Assembly (NCBI GenBank): GCA_020025915.1
Contig: JAHHRH010000006.1
Span: 12,774-76,773, forward strand
DNA from: Sutterella sp.
GTDB lineage: Bacteria; Pseudomonadota; Gammaproteobacteria; Burkholderiales; Burkholderiaceae_F
Length of the DNA stretch: 64,000 bases
Direction of reading: 5' to 3'
The translations under genes and the position numbers were made by a program. A model generated the notes under the pieces. The model was not told the DNA's origin, ran no database searches, and saw only the letters and a program-made list of their open reading frames with translations. Each line of letters opens with the position of its first letter. The stretch's first letter is position 1. Positions 47,006 through 56,354 of the stretch are shown piece by piece.

Positions 47006-49381
47006 TTACATCAGTTCTTGTCCTTCACGTGCAAGAGGCACTGTGAATGTAAAGGTTGCACCGCCACCCGGCGTATCTGTGATGAGAATACGGCCATGAT
47101 GGACTTCAACAATAGAGCGGCAGATGTTAAGCCCCATCCCCATCCCTTCGTCTTTTGTTGAATAAAAGGCATCAAAAAGTAAGGCCTTTGTGGGGTCTGG
47201 AATGCCTGGGCCATGGTCGGCTACGACGAACTGAATAAAGTTACCTGATTCATGCAATTGCACGGTGAGATCAATCGTGTGATTAGGGCAGGACAATACC
47301 GCTTCCATGGCATTTTTTAAGAGGTTTAAAAGCAGTTGCTCTAACATCACCGAGTCGCCCACCATCTCTGGAAGATTAGGTTCGATCACGGTATTGATGG
47401 TGGCCTTCAATTTGTCTGCTTGAATGAGCGCTAATTCCATGGTTTCGTTGACGACACTTTCGGGTGAGAGTCTCGTAAATTGAGGATCGGTCTTCTTGGC
47501 AGCGGCAAAGCCACGGATACGCTTAATGATGGCAGCAGCGCGTTGCGCTTGACGGGCCATTTTTGAGAGAGCCAAGAGGGTATCTTCGCGGCTCAATTTG
47601 CCTGCCTCAATCATGACGCTTGCCCCTGAGGCGTAATTTGAAATGGCGGCCAAGGGTTGATTCAATTCGTGTGCCAATGAACTTGCCATTTCACCCATGG
47701 TTACGAGGCGTTGCGTTGTTTCGGCTCGCTTCATCTGGGCCTCAAGGGCCAATTCGGTTTCACGCTGATTGGTGATGTCCGTAGCAATAATCATGCGAGC
47801 GGGCGTATCGTCCGTCCAGGTCAGCCACTGGATACGGGCATCAAACCAACGATTACTCGTTTCGTCAAAGACCCCTTCACGGGACATGAGCGTGTGTTTT
47901 TGCGCGATGAGTTTCATGAGACGGATGGCACCATCGGTGGTGCATCCAAAGAAACGTTCATAAGGCGTGTTATGGAATAGTAGGCGCGGATGATCTTGGT
48001 CACCACTCACCACACAAATGGCCGAATTCATGGATTGCACCACACGCGTAAAGCGTTCGTGAGCGGCCTTCATGCGTTCTCTAGCACGTTTTTGTTCGGT
48101 AATGTCGTAAAGCTCACCAATCCAACCAATCACACGACGGTTTTCGTTAAGAAGGGGTGACACATTGAGTTGGCCATCAAAAATGACACCATCACTACGA
48201 CGGACTCTGAATTCGAGTGATCGTACATGGCGTTCTTCGGGGTGCTCTAAGATGCCCGTAAGTGTCGCCGAAATATCATCTTCCCAATAAGGGTAGGGTG
48301 GCATGAGGCCAATCAAGTCTTCTTTACGGAACCCTACCAACTTTTCAAACGTTTCGTTCACAAAGAGGATACGTCCTTCACGGTCGGTGACGCGAATCCC
48401 TGCTAGTGTAGAGTCACTCATTGCCACGCGTAGTGAGTTTTCTGCAAAAAGACGTTGGTGTGCACGGTGTTGCACGCGTTGATTGCGTAATAAAAGCGCT
48501 AAAGCGACAGCTAAAAGACCAGCCAAGGCAATGATGATCCAGAATTTCAGATTATCGATCGTGAGTAACGAATGTTCATAACTGAGGCTCACTAAACGCA
48601 AATTCGGGTCATTTAATAATGGAATGCTCGTGATGTACGAGAGAGAACGACTCGCTGAACGCGGTTGCTTATGGTTAGTGAGCGGTTGGCCGTTTTGTTC
48701 AAAGTAGAAGATGTAAGGCGTCGTGCCAATCACGCTATTGGCGGCGTCACTAATTAGACGCGACAAATTGATACGTGCAATCAGAACCTGGTCTTCTGAG
48801 GGTGTTGGGACAAAAAGGTCCACAAAGACCTGATTGTTGTCTTTGATGGTGTAAGGCGGCGTAATAATGGGCGCTTCACGCACGATGGTCGTTTGAATGG
48901 CTGTGCGGACAGCTTCTGAGTCCATGCGTTGCGGCGCATCATCAGGAATGAAGGTGCTTTGAGAAGGAGATGCCCAATGACGTAGCAAGCGATAGCCTCG
49001 AGTGACGAGGGACATATCAAGGACTTCACGACGGTCTTGCATAAACGAAAGCGCGGCCAATTCAGCACTGGCCGTTCGTGGGGCGACGCCTGGAATTTGC
49101 ATCAGACGCATGCTGGTCTTTTGCAAAAGTTCTGTGGTGCCAAGAAGACGCGATTCAACGGACTGAACAATCAGATCTGTGGACTGTTGCAAACGAATGC
49201 TTTCGGCGCGGCGGTCAGCATCAATCATGAAGATGGTGACCACAATAAAACAGGCGGCTAATAAAACAAGTGCAGCCCATGAGGCATAGATTCCTACACG
49301 GGAATTAACGCTTGTGTCGTGCGAGGCATTGAGTTTTTTAAACGTTGACGCGACTTGTTCGTCGGTAAAGTCAATGGGCAT
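47006..49381 (-). CDS. PAS-containing membrane sensor histidine kinase
   Basis: 791 residues. A membrane helix at about 31-52 (WAALVLLAACFIVVTIFMI) and another near 280-300 (FWIIIALAGLLAVALALLL) bracket a periplasmic domain of about 230 residues, resembling CHASE/Cache sensors. Two PAS domains follow (SDSTLAGIRVTDREGRILFVNETFEKLVGF; SMNSAICVV..). The kinase core has H-box SSLAHELNQPLAAISNYASG (His571), N-box LLLNLLKNAMEAV, and DHGPGIPD / GMGMGLNICRSI. It belongs to the FixL/DctB-like HPK4 group and pairs with the downstream FixJ-type regulator. Confidence 0.92.
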   Translation of the reverse strand: MPIDFTDEQVASTFKKLNASHDTSVNSRVGIYASWAALVLLAACFIVVTIFMIDADRRAESIRLQQSTDLIVQSVESRLLGTTELLQKTSMRLMQIPGVAPRTASAELAALSFMQDRREVLDMSLVTRGYRLLRHWASPSQSTFIPDDAPQRMDSEAVRTAIQTTIVREAPIITPPYTIKDNNQVFVDLFVPTPSEDQVLIARINLSRLISDAANSVIGTTPYIFYFEQNGQPLTNHKQPRSASRSLSYITSIPLLNDPNLRLVSLSYEHSLLTIDNLKFWIIIALAGLLAVALALLLRNQRVQHRAHQRLFAENSLRVAMSDSTLAGIRVTDREGRILFVNETFEKLVGFRKEDLIGLMPPYPYWEDDISATLTGILEHPEERHVRSLEFRVRRSDGVIFDGQLNVSPLLNENRRVIGWIGELYDITEQKRARERMKAAHERFTRVVQSMNSAICVVSGDQDHPRLLFHNTPYERFFGCTTDGAIRLMKLIAQKHTLMSREGVFDETSNRWFDARIQWLTWTDDTPARMIIATDITNQRETELALEAQMKRAETTQRLVTMGEMASSLAHELNQPLAAISNYASGASVMIEAGKLSREDTLLALSKMARQAQRAAAIIKRIRGFAAAKKTDPQFTRLSPESVVNETMELALIQADKLKATINTVIEPNLPEMVGDSVMLEQLLLNLLKNAMEAVLSCPNHTIDLTVQLHESGNFIQFVVADHGPGIPDPTKALLFDAFYSTKDEGMGMGLNICRSIVEVHHGRILITDTPGGGATFTFTVPLAREGQELM

Positions 49382-49504
49382 GTCAATAGGTCTGAAAATA
49401 GTTGCGTGTGGGTGAATTGTAGTCTAGTGCGCAGGTGACATTCTATATAAGCGCACTTGTAGCGCATTTGGCATCATAGCTTCGCATCAGGCGTCAGGCT
49501 CTGT

Positions 49505-49526
49505 AAAATAGTAAGCTAACTATTTT
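49505..49526. promoter_or_regulatory. Palindrome upstream of rpiA (possible operator)
   Basis: AAAATAGT-AAGCTA-ACTATTTT, perfect 8-bp arms around a near-symmetric AGCT centre, 22 bp before the rpiA start codon. It overlaps a possible -10 element (TAAAAT at 49504-49509), so it may be a repressor site; a leader hairpin is the alternative. Confidence 0.45.
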
Positions 49527-49548
49527 CTTACCTTTTCGGAAGACTCTC

Positions 49549-50214
49549 ATGGCTCTAACTCAGCAGGAACTTAAGCGTGAAGTGGCTCGTGCGGCCCTTG
49601 CCTATGTAGAAGACGGTCGTATTCTCGGTGTTGGTACTGGGTCGACGGTTGATCAATTTATTGATCAGTTGCCGACGATCCGTGAAAAGATTCCGGCTTG
49701 TGTGTCGTCAAGCGAACGTTCAACGAAGCGTCTTGAAGCTTTGGGCTTTAAGGTCTTGGATATGAACGAAGTTGATGATATCGGTGTTTATGTCGACGGC
49801 GCCGATGAAATTGATCCTGGTTTTTCGATGATCAAAGGGGGCGGCGGCGCTTTGACGCGTGAAAAGATTGTAGCCTCGATTTCGGGTCGATTTGTTTGCA
49901 TTGCGGATGCTTCGAAGCAAGTGCCAGTGTTGGGTCACTTCCCTTTGCCCGTCGAAGTGATTCCGATGGCCGCACGTGCGGTGAAGGCAAAGCTCGAAGC
50001 GTTGGGCGCTACAGTGGTGTTACGTGACTTTGTGACCGATAACGGTTGTCACATTTTGGATGCTGCTGGTCTTGAGATTACAGACCCGAAGGCGCTTGAA
50101 GCAGAAATCAATAGCTGGCCTGGTGTCGTGACTGTGGGTCTTTTTGCCGCTCGTGGTGCGGATGTCTTGCTCTTAGGTACGCAGGACGGCGTTAAGACAT
50201 TTGAACGCGTCTAG
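49549..50214 (+). CDS. rpiA: Ribose-5-phosphate isomerase A
   Basis: 221 residues. [14 protein letters not shown] (phosphate loop), [25 protein letters not shown] sequence seen as [28 protein letters not shown] (catalytic Glu/Lys) and [12 protein letters not shown]. It interconverts ribulose-5-P and ribose-5-P in the pentose phosphate pathway. Divergent from the sensor kinase. Confidence 0.96.
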   Translation: MALTQQELKREVARAALAYVEDGRILGVGTGSTVDQFIDQLPTIREKIPACVSSSERSTKRLEALGFKVLDMNEVDDIGVYVDGADEIDPGFSMIKGGGGALTREKIVASISGRFVCIADASKQVPVLGHFPLPVEVIPMAARAVKAKLEALGATVVLRDFVTDNGCHILDAAGLEITDPKALEAEINSWPGVVTVGLFAARGADVLLLGTQDGVKTFERV

Positions 50215-50236
50215 ATTTGTTGTTTGGGTAAAGAAA

Positions 50237-50269
50237 CAAAAAAAGCCCTGTCTTTTAAAAAGGCAGGGC
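50237..50269 (-). terminator. Terminator between rpiA and yggX
   Basis: GCCCTGTC and GGCAGGGC stem with an internal TTTT/AAAA extension and a T7 tract on the minus strand. It ends yggX and faces the rpiA 3' end. Confidence 0.8.
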
Positions 50270-50303
50270 GTTGGTCTGCGAAAGCGGTTAAGCTAACGAA
50301 CGC

Positions 50304-50588
50304 TTAGTACTTGGGCGGCACTGGCACAAAGTTTTCCGGCACCTTGACGCCTTCAGCGTCACCAAAGAAATAACGTTCGCACTGCTGCATCAGATGCTGA
50401 CGTGCAGACAAGTCGGCCAAGTTAAGGCCATATTCATTCACCATCATCGTCTGAAGACGCGTCCATTCAGTCCAGGCTTCTTTACTCACTTCGCGCCAAA
50501 TGCGAGCGCCAAGTTCGCCAGGGAAGGGTGGATAATCAAGGCCTTCAGCTTCCTTGTTGAGTTTCACGCAGTTAACCATGCGAGCCAT
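50304..50588 (-). CDS. yggX: Probable Fe(II)-trafficking protein YggX
   Basis: 94 residues. [28 protein letters not shown] and the C-terminal [12 protein letters not shown] are the YggX signature, including the conserved Cys7. The protein is linked to Fe-S cluster repair and oxidative-damage protection. Strong AAGGAG ribosome site. Single gene. Confidence 0.95.
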   Translation of the reverse strand: MARMVNCVKLNKEAEGLDYPPFPGELGARIWREVSKEAWTEWTRLQTMMVNEYGLNLADLSARQHLMQQCERYFFGDAEGVKVPENFVPVPPKY

Positions 50589-50758
50589 CAGTTTGCTCCT
50601 TCGTTAAGGTGTTGAAAACGGTTCGGCATTTGACCGTCCGTTCAATCAGTCCGTACATTGTAGCGCGAGTCTAATGTGAGGCTCGTGACGAATTGATCGA
50701 AAGACACGTGAGCTTACAAAGAGTTCGTTGTTTTATTCAATAGAGAATTAGTAAATTT

Positions 50759-53700
50759 ATGTCTGATCGTGCGCTTTTTGCGGCCTTTCAAAAAGTAAAG
50801 GCCCAGGTCGATGGAGCCGTTTCGGCGACCCGTGAAAAAGAAGCTAAAGCTCGCGCCGAAGAAGAAAAGGCCAAGGCGCAAAAGAAGGCACGCGTCATCA
50901 AGGCGGCGGAGGCCAAAAAAGAAAAGGCGAGTGGTGCGACCATTAGTGCGTCGGCCTTTAGTGCTAAAGGCGGCTTTGGTGAAGCCTTAGCTACGGCAGC
51001 TCGCTCTTCGGGCGCTTCATTCCAGATGGCAGAGCGTACACATAGTCCGAAGAAAAAACAATATGCCGCTGTGGTTGACCTTAAGACGCGAAGTGCCCAT
51101 CACACACAACCCTCGACGACTCAGACTCATCCTACTTCTAAGCAACGTTATCAAGAGGCTAAGCAGCCGATTCCAAAAAACAAAACGCAACCACAACCGA
51201 CAAAGGCGCTCGATAGTAAGAAAGAACGCGCCCCTCGGTTGTCGTATGAAGAGCGTCGTCATCCCGTGCCACCATTTACGCTGATGCCTGGGTTACCAGT
51301 CTCGGAGCGTGGTGAAGAAGTCGCTAAAGCGATTCGCGAAAACCGTGTGGTGATTGTTTGCGGTGAAACAGGGTCTGGTAAAACAACACAATTACCCAAA
51401 ATTGCAATGATGGCGGGTCGTGGTATGCACGGCATGATTGCGCACACGCAGCCTCGCCGTATTGCTGCGAGTTCTATTGCAAAGCGTATTGCCGAAGAAC
51501 TAAAAACCGAACCTGGCGAGGTAGTGGGCTATAAAGTCCGTTTTACTGATACGATGAGTCCAGGCGCAACGATCAAATTGATGACGGATGGGATTTTGCT
51601 CGCTGAGACGCAACATGATCCGCAATTACGTCAATACGATACGATTATTATCGACGAAGCGCATGAGCGTTCAATCAATATCGACTTTTTGCTTGGTTAC
51701 CTCAAGCGTCTGCTTGCTAAGCGGCGCGACCTTAAAGTCATTGTGACCTCGGCCACGATTGATGCGGAGCGCTTTGCAAAGCACTTTGAGATCGATGGTC
51801 AGCCTGCGCCCATTTTGACGATTTCAGGCCGCACGTATCCAGTTGAAGTGCGTTATCGTCCCATGGAAGATATCGATGAGACGGACGACAAAACGATGTT
51901 GGCGGCCATTGATAATGCTGTGGGTGAACTTGAAGCCACGGGACGAGGCGATATTTTGGTCTTTTTGCCTGGTGAGCGAGAAATTCGCGAGGCGGCAGAT
52001 CAATTGCGAAAGTCACGCCCTGCATCCACTGAAATTCTGCCCCTTTTTGCGCGTTTGACCGCTACTGAGCAAGAGCGTGTCTTTAAACCAACAGGCGCTC
52101 GCCGCATTGTGCTTTCGACCAATGTGGCTGAAACGTCGATTACTGTGCCTGGGATTCGCTTTGTCGTGGATACGGGGTTAGCACGCGTCAAACGTTATTC
52201 GTATCGCAATAAGGTTGAGCAACTGCAGATTGAACCTATTAGCCAGGCTTCGGCTAACCAGCGTGCTGGGCGTTGCGGTCGTGTTGCAGATGGCGTATGT
52301 ATTCGTCTTTATAGTGAAGAAGACTTTAAGGCGCGTTCCGAATTTACGGATCCAGAGATTTTGCGCTCCAACTTGGCCGCCGTCATTTTGCGTGCCATTG
52401 CTTTGAAGTTGGGCGATGTGCGTGAGTTCCCATTTGTACAGACGCCACTTCCGAGAGCTATTGCGGACGGTTTCTCGATCCTGCAAGAACTCAATGCCGT
52501 AACAGAAGCAGGGAATTTAACGAAGGTCGGTAAAGAACTTGCACGCCTACCTGTCGATCCTCGCTTGGGACGTATGCTCTTGGCTGGGGCAGAGTCTGGC
52601 AGTTTAGAAGAACTCTTGACGATTTGTTCTGGTCTCTCAATTCAGGATCCGCGTGAGCGTCCGGTCGATCAACAACAGGCTGCCGATGAAGCGCATAAAA
52701 AGTTGGCGGATGAAAAGTCTGACTTTTTGTCGTACGTAAAGCTTTGGCAGTGGTACGAAAAAGCTTTGGCTGAAAAAGAAAGCAATCGTAAGTTGGAGCA
52801 AGACTTACATCGTCGCTTCTTGTCTGCGCGTCGTCTTAGAGAATGGCGTGACGTACGTCGTCAGTTAGTACAGCTTACCGATGAGCTCGGTTGGCGGCGT
52901 AATACGGCACCGGCGACCTTTGAAGAAGTGCATCGTGCGTTGCTGACTGGCCTTTTGGGCAATATTGGTTCGAAAGCTGTAGAGAGCGATTTCCGTGCGC
53001 CACCCTACTTAGGGGCTCGCGGGATTCGGTTCTGGATTTGGCCGGGGTCCGCTCGAGCTAAAAAGGCCGGACGCTGGGTGCTCGCGGCAGAACTTGTTGA
53101 TACATCACGCCTATATGCACGCTGTGTGGCCGACATTGAACCCGAGTGGATCGAAGAGGTTGCAGGCGATCTGATACGTAAACACTGGACTGAGCCCCAT
53201 TGGGAAAAGAGTCGCGGTGAAGTCGTCGCGTTTGAGCGAGGAACGCTCTATGGCCTTACGCTTTATCAGCAGCGTCGTGTGAGTTTTGCGCTACACGATC
53301 CGAAGCTAGCGCGTGAACTCTTTATCCGTCAGGCGTTGGTCGAAGGTGAGTGGGATGGTCGTGCAGCGTTTTATACGCATAACGCTCGACTTATGCGTGA
53401 GATTGAAGACCTTGAGCACAAAACCCGCCGTCCCGACGTGTTGGTTGACGACGAGTTAATTTTTGCCTTCTATGACGAAAAGCTTCCTGCGGATGTTTGC
53501 AGTACGGTGACACTCAACCGTTGGTTAAAGCGTATGGATCAAGAAGATCCGAAATGTCTACACATGACACGCGAAGCTTTGATGCGTCACGATGCCTCTG
53601 GGGTCACCAATCGCTATTTCCCAAAGACGATGGAAATGGCCGGGGTGAGTATGGCGCTCAATTATCACTTTGAGCCGGGTAGCCCCCGTGACGGTCTCAC

Positions 53701-55012
53701 GTTGGGGGTACCCCTTTACGCATTAAACCAAATCGATGCCGTACGTGCTGAATGGTTAGTGCCCGGCATGGTGAAAGAAAAAGCCCAAGCATTAATTCGC
53801 GCGCTCCCTCAAAAAATCCGTCGCCATTGTGTACCCGTGGCTGAGTTTGTCGCTGGGTTCTTTACTCGTACCCAAGAAGGGGAAGCGCGTAATACACCAT
53901 TCTTAGAAGTATTAGCTAATGATATTCGTACGCAGACGGGGGTTCCCTGTGTGCCGTCGGACTTTAAGCTTGAACAATTGCCAGCTCACCTCATCATGAA
54001 TTTTAAGATTCTTGATGAGCACGGCCGTCAAATTGGTATGGGGCGCAACTTGGCGCAGTTGCGCGCAGAATACGGTGAAGCGGCACAGGCGACATTCCGT
54101 CATGTGGCTCAAGAAGATGTCGACGTCGCAAAAGACCTTGAAGAGGGGATTACGGACTGGACGTTTGGTGAGTTGCCTGAACTCATGGAAATTTCTCGAC
54201 GTGGTCAAACCTTAATTGGGCATCCAGCACTGACAGACCGTGGGTCGGATTGTGCGATTGAAGTCTATGACGATCCGTTTGAAGCACAACGTGAACATCG
54301 CAAGGGGCTCTTGAGACTCTTTAGGTTAGCTTTGCGTGAGCAAGTGAAGTTCGTTGAACGTACGTTGCGTGAATTGGGGCGCGTTCAGATGCAGGCGCAG
54401 ACCGTACCAGGGCTTGCAAAACTCTTCGAGAATCTTGAGACGCTTTCGACCGCGGTCGTGGATTGTGCGTTAGAGTCCACGGCTTTGGCAGAGCCTTGGC
54501 CGCAAGACGAATCGAGCTTCAGAGCGCGTCGAGAAGATGTCAAAGGACGTCTTACGTTGGTTGCAGGCGAAATTTCGCGATTACTCACCGAAATCGTCTC
54601 TGAAGCCTCGGGGATCCCGTGTAAAATACGCCGGCTTTCGTCAGATAAAGCTTTAGTGGCTGATTTAGAGTGGCAACTAGGTGATCTTTTTAAACATCAA
54701 TTCCTGACGACAGTGCCGCTCGCGCAGTTAGCGCACTACCCACGTTACCTCAAGGCGATTCATTATCGACTCGATCGCTATCGTGATGATCCGACACGCG
54801 ATGAGACGCGTCGAGCCGATATCGAACGTTTAACTGTGCCATGGTTGAGGGCAAAAGCAGCGCGGCGAGGGCAAGTGGATACACGGTTAGATGATTTTGG
54901 GTGGATGCTACAGGAGTTACGCGTATCACTCTTTGCTCAGCAATTGCGTACACCAATGCCCGTGAGTGTGAAACGCCTCGAGCGGGTTTGGGTATCCATT
55001 ACGCAGCTCTAA
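50759..55012 (+). CDS. hrpA: ATP-dependent RNA helicase HrpA
   Basis: 1417 residues, about 115 longer than E. coli HrpA. Walker A GETGSGKTT at about 202-210, DEAH at 299-302, SATIDAERF, LPGEREIREAADQL and QRAGRCGRV complete the DEAH helicase core. HA2/winged-helix, OB and the HrpA-specific C-terminal region (DUF3418) follow. The first 180 residues are an extra low-complexity tail rich in Lys, Glu and Ala (EKEAKARAEEEKAKAQKKAR), predicted coiled or disordered. HrpA resolves stalled ribosomes in E. coli. Single-gene unit. Confidence 0.95.
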   Translation: MSDRALFAAFQKVKAQVDGAVSATREKEAKARAEEEKAKAQKKARVIKAAEAKKEKASGATISASAFSAKGGFGEALATAARSSGASFQMAERTHSPKKKQYAAVVDLKTRSAHHTQPSTTQTHPTSKQRYQEAKQPIPKNKTQPQPTKALDSKKERAPRLSYEERRHPVPPFTLMPGLPVSERGEEVAKAIRENRVVIVCGETGSGKTTQLPKIAMMAGRGMHGMIAHTQPRRIAASSIAKRIAEELKTEPGEVVGYKVRFTDTMSPGATIKLMTDGILLAETQHDPQLRQYDTIIIDEAHERSINIDFLLGYLKRLLAKRRDLKVIVTSATIDAERFAKHFEIDGQPAPILTISGRTYPVEVRYRPMEDIDETDDKTMLAAIDNAVGELEATGRGDILVFLPGEREIREAADQLRKSRPASTEILPLFARLTATEQERVFKPTGARRIVLSTNVAETSITVPGIRFVVDTGLARVKRYSYRNKVEQLQIEPISQASANQRAGRCGRVADGVCIRLYSEEDFKARSEFTDPEILRSNLAAVILRAIALKLGDVREFPFVQTPLPRAIADGFSILQELNAVTEAGNLTKVGKELARLPVDPRLGRMLLAGAESGSLEELLTICSGLSIQDPRERPVDQQQAADEAHKKLADEKSDFLSYVKLWQWYEKALAEKESNRKLEQDLHRRFLSARRLREWRDVRRQLVQLTDELGWRRNTAPATFEEVHRALLTGLLGNIGSKAVESDFRAPPYLGARGIRFWIWPGSARAKKAGRWVLAAELVDTSRLYARCVADIEPEWIEEVAGDLIRKHWTEPHWEKSRGEVVAFERGTLYGLTLYQQRRVSFALHDPKLARELFIRQALVEGEWDGRAAFYTHNARLMREIEDLEHKTRRPDVLVDDELIFAFYDEKLPADVCSTVTLNRWLKRMDQEDPKCLHMTREALMRHDASGVTNRYFPKTMEMAGVSMALNYHFEPGSPRDGLTLGVPLYALNQIDAVRAEWLVPGMVKEKAQALIRALPQKIRRHCVPVAEFVAGFFTRTQEGEARNTPFLEVLANDIRTQTGVPCVPSDFKLEQLPAHLIMNFKILDEHGRQIGMGRNLAQLRAEYGEAAQATFRHVAQEDVDVAKDLEEGITDWTFGELPELMEISRRGQTLIGHPALTDRGSDCAIEVYDDPFEAQREHRKGLLRLFRLALREQVKFVERTLRELGRVQMQAQTVPGLAKLFENLETLSTAVVDCALESTALAEPWPQDESSFRARREDVKGRLTLVAGEISRLLTEIVSEASGIPCKIRRLSSDKALVADLEWQLGDLFKHQFLTTVPLAQLAHYPRYLKAIHYRLDRYRDDPTRDETRRADIERLTVPWLRAKAARRGQVDTRLDDFGWMLQELRVSLFAQQLRTPMPVSVKRLERVWVSITQL

Positions 55013-55114
55013 GTACGTCATCCGTTTTGGTTACCATTCGTCGCAATTCAGTTGAAAATTCGGGTAAGTTGCCATTTCTAAAAAGAGTGTGATTAATTAA
55101 AATAAACAAATTCA

Positions 55115-55141
55115 TTTTGTATCGGTTGAGTGGATACAAAA
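55115..55141. repeat. Inverted repeat upstream of the D,D-peptidase gene
   Basis: TTTTGTATC and GATACAAAA, perfect 9-bp arms, 9-nt spacer, 42 bp before the GTG start. Either a leader hairpin/operator of the peptidase or a weak hrpA terminator (CTCTTTTT follows). Confidence 0.4.
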
Positions 55142-55183
55142 GCACCTCTTTTTCCAGTGCCTTTCAGGCTATAGGCAACTGTC

Positions 55184-56260
55184 GTGAATTTTAATTGGAA
55201 GAAAATTGTACTTACTTTAGGGCTCGGTGCTTTTGTAGCAACCGGGCCACTTTGCGTAAACGATGCTGAAGCAGCTACGGCTCAGAGTGTCAAGACGACA
55301 AAGAAAAAAGTTACTAAAAAGCAAGTCAAGAAGACGAATTTCAAATCCTCAGCGAAGAAGGCGAAATATGCCACAAAGAAAAATGTGGCAAAGCGCACTA
55401 CTAAGCGTAAAGCTCGTCGTACTGTGAAACGCTCCGCTCCTTCGCAAGCAACATTGGCTGGATTACGTCAAACGCCAGATTTACTCAATTTGGGAAGCAG
55501 CGTTGCTCTGGCGATTGATCAAGATACAGGGGAAGAGCTTTTTAGCAAGAATGCGGATATCGAGTTACCTATTGCCTCTGTCACGAAGCTGATGACGGCT
55601 TTGGTGATTGCCGAAAGCGGTCTCTCGATGAACGAGAAAATCAAAATTTCGCGTGCGGACTACGTGCGTTCCACGGCTCGATCTAAGTTGCGTAAAGGGA
55701 TGGTCATGACGCGTAGCGCGGTGCTCAAAGCTGCGTTGATGTCGAGTGACAATCGCGCAGCCACTGCGTTGGCGCGTACTTATCCAGGTGGACGCAAGGC
55801 TTTTGTTCAAAAGATGAATGAAACCGCCCAGCGTTTAGGGATGAACGATTCGGAGTTTGCTGATCCTTCAGGCTTAGACAATCGTAATCATGCGACCGCT
55901 CGAGATTTAGCCAAGCTCGTGGCTGAGGCGCATAAGTATGAAGTGATTCGTGAGTCTTCGACTTTGCCTTCGACACGCGTGAAGGCTGGGCGTTACCAAT
56001 TGCGTCTCACTACGACGAATCGTTTGCTTGGTAATCCTGATTGGCAGATTGGGGTCCAAAAAACGGGTTTTACGACCGCAGCAGGCCGTTGCATGGTTGT
56101 TCAAAGCGAGTTTGCTGATCGTCGTGTAGTGATGGTGCTCTTAGATAGTCCCAATAGTGCACAACGCGCACAAGATATGCAAACGATGAGACGCTTTGTT
56201 GAGAACGAAGAGCGTATCAATGAACAGTTCTCTTCTGTGAGACCCTTTGAAATGTTCTAA
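55184..56260 (+). CDS. pbpG: PBP7-type D-alanyl-D-alanine endopeptidase with basic linker
   Basis: 358 residues, GTG start. A signal peptide (KKIVLTLGLGAFVATG...AEA, cleavage near residue 30) exports it to the periplasm. The S11 penicillin-binding domain has SVTK (132-135), SDN (188-190) and KTG (293-295), all active-site motifs intact. Between them, residues about 37-84 are an unusual low-complexity segment in which nearly half the residues are Lys or Arg, reminiscent of histone H1-like tails. PBP7 relatives cut D,D-crosslinks in peptidoglycan. The gene symbol follows similarity to E. coli PBP7; dacA-type activity is less likely. Confidence 0.88.
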   Translation: MNFNWKKIVLTLGLGAFVATGPLCVNDAEAATAQSVKTTKKKVTKKQVKKTNFKSSAKKAKYATKKNVAKRTTKRKARRTVKRSAPSQATLAGLRQTPDLLNLGSSVALAIDQDTGEELFSKNADIELPIASVTKLMTALVIAESGLSMNEKIKISRADYVRSTARSKLRKGMVMTRSAVLKAALMSSDNRAATALARTYPGGRKAFVQKMNETAQRLGMNDSEFADPSGLDNRNHATARDLAKLVAEAHKYEVIRESSTLPSTRVKAGRYQLRLTTTNRLLGNPDWQIGVQKTGFTTAAGRCMVVQSEFADRRVVMVLLDSPNSAQRAQDMQTMRRFVENEERINEQFSSVRPFEMF

Positions 56261-56271
56261 GTCAGAATGCT

Positions 56272-56296
56272 AAAAGCCCGCGCAATGCGGGCTTTT
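56272..56296. terminator. Bidirectional terminator after pbpG
   Basis: AAAAGCCCGC, GCAAT loop, GCGGGCTTTT, 11 bp after the stop. Perfect short stem with A/T tracts on both sides. Confidence 0.9.
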
Positions 56297-56354
56297 GATA
56301 TTCTTGGTAGGGTGAAAGTGGTTACAAGTCGCCGTAACCACGACCACGAACGCG

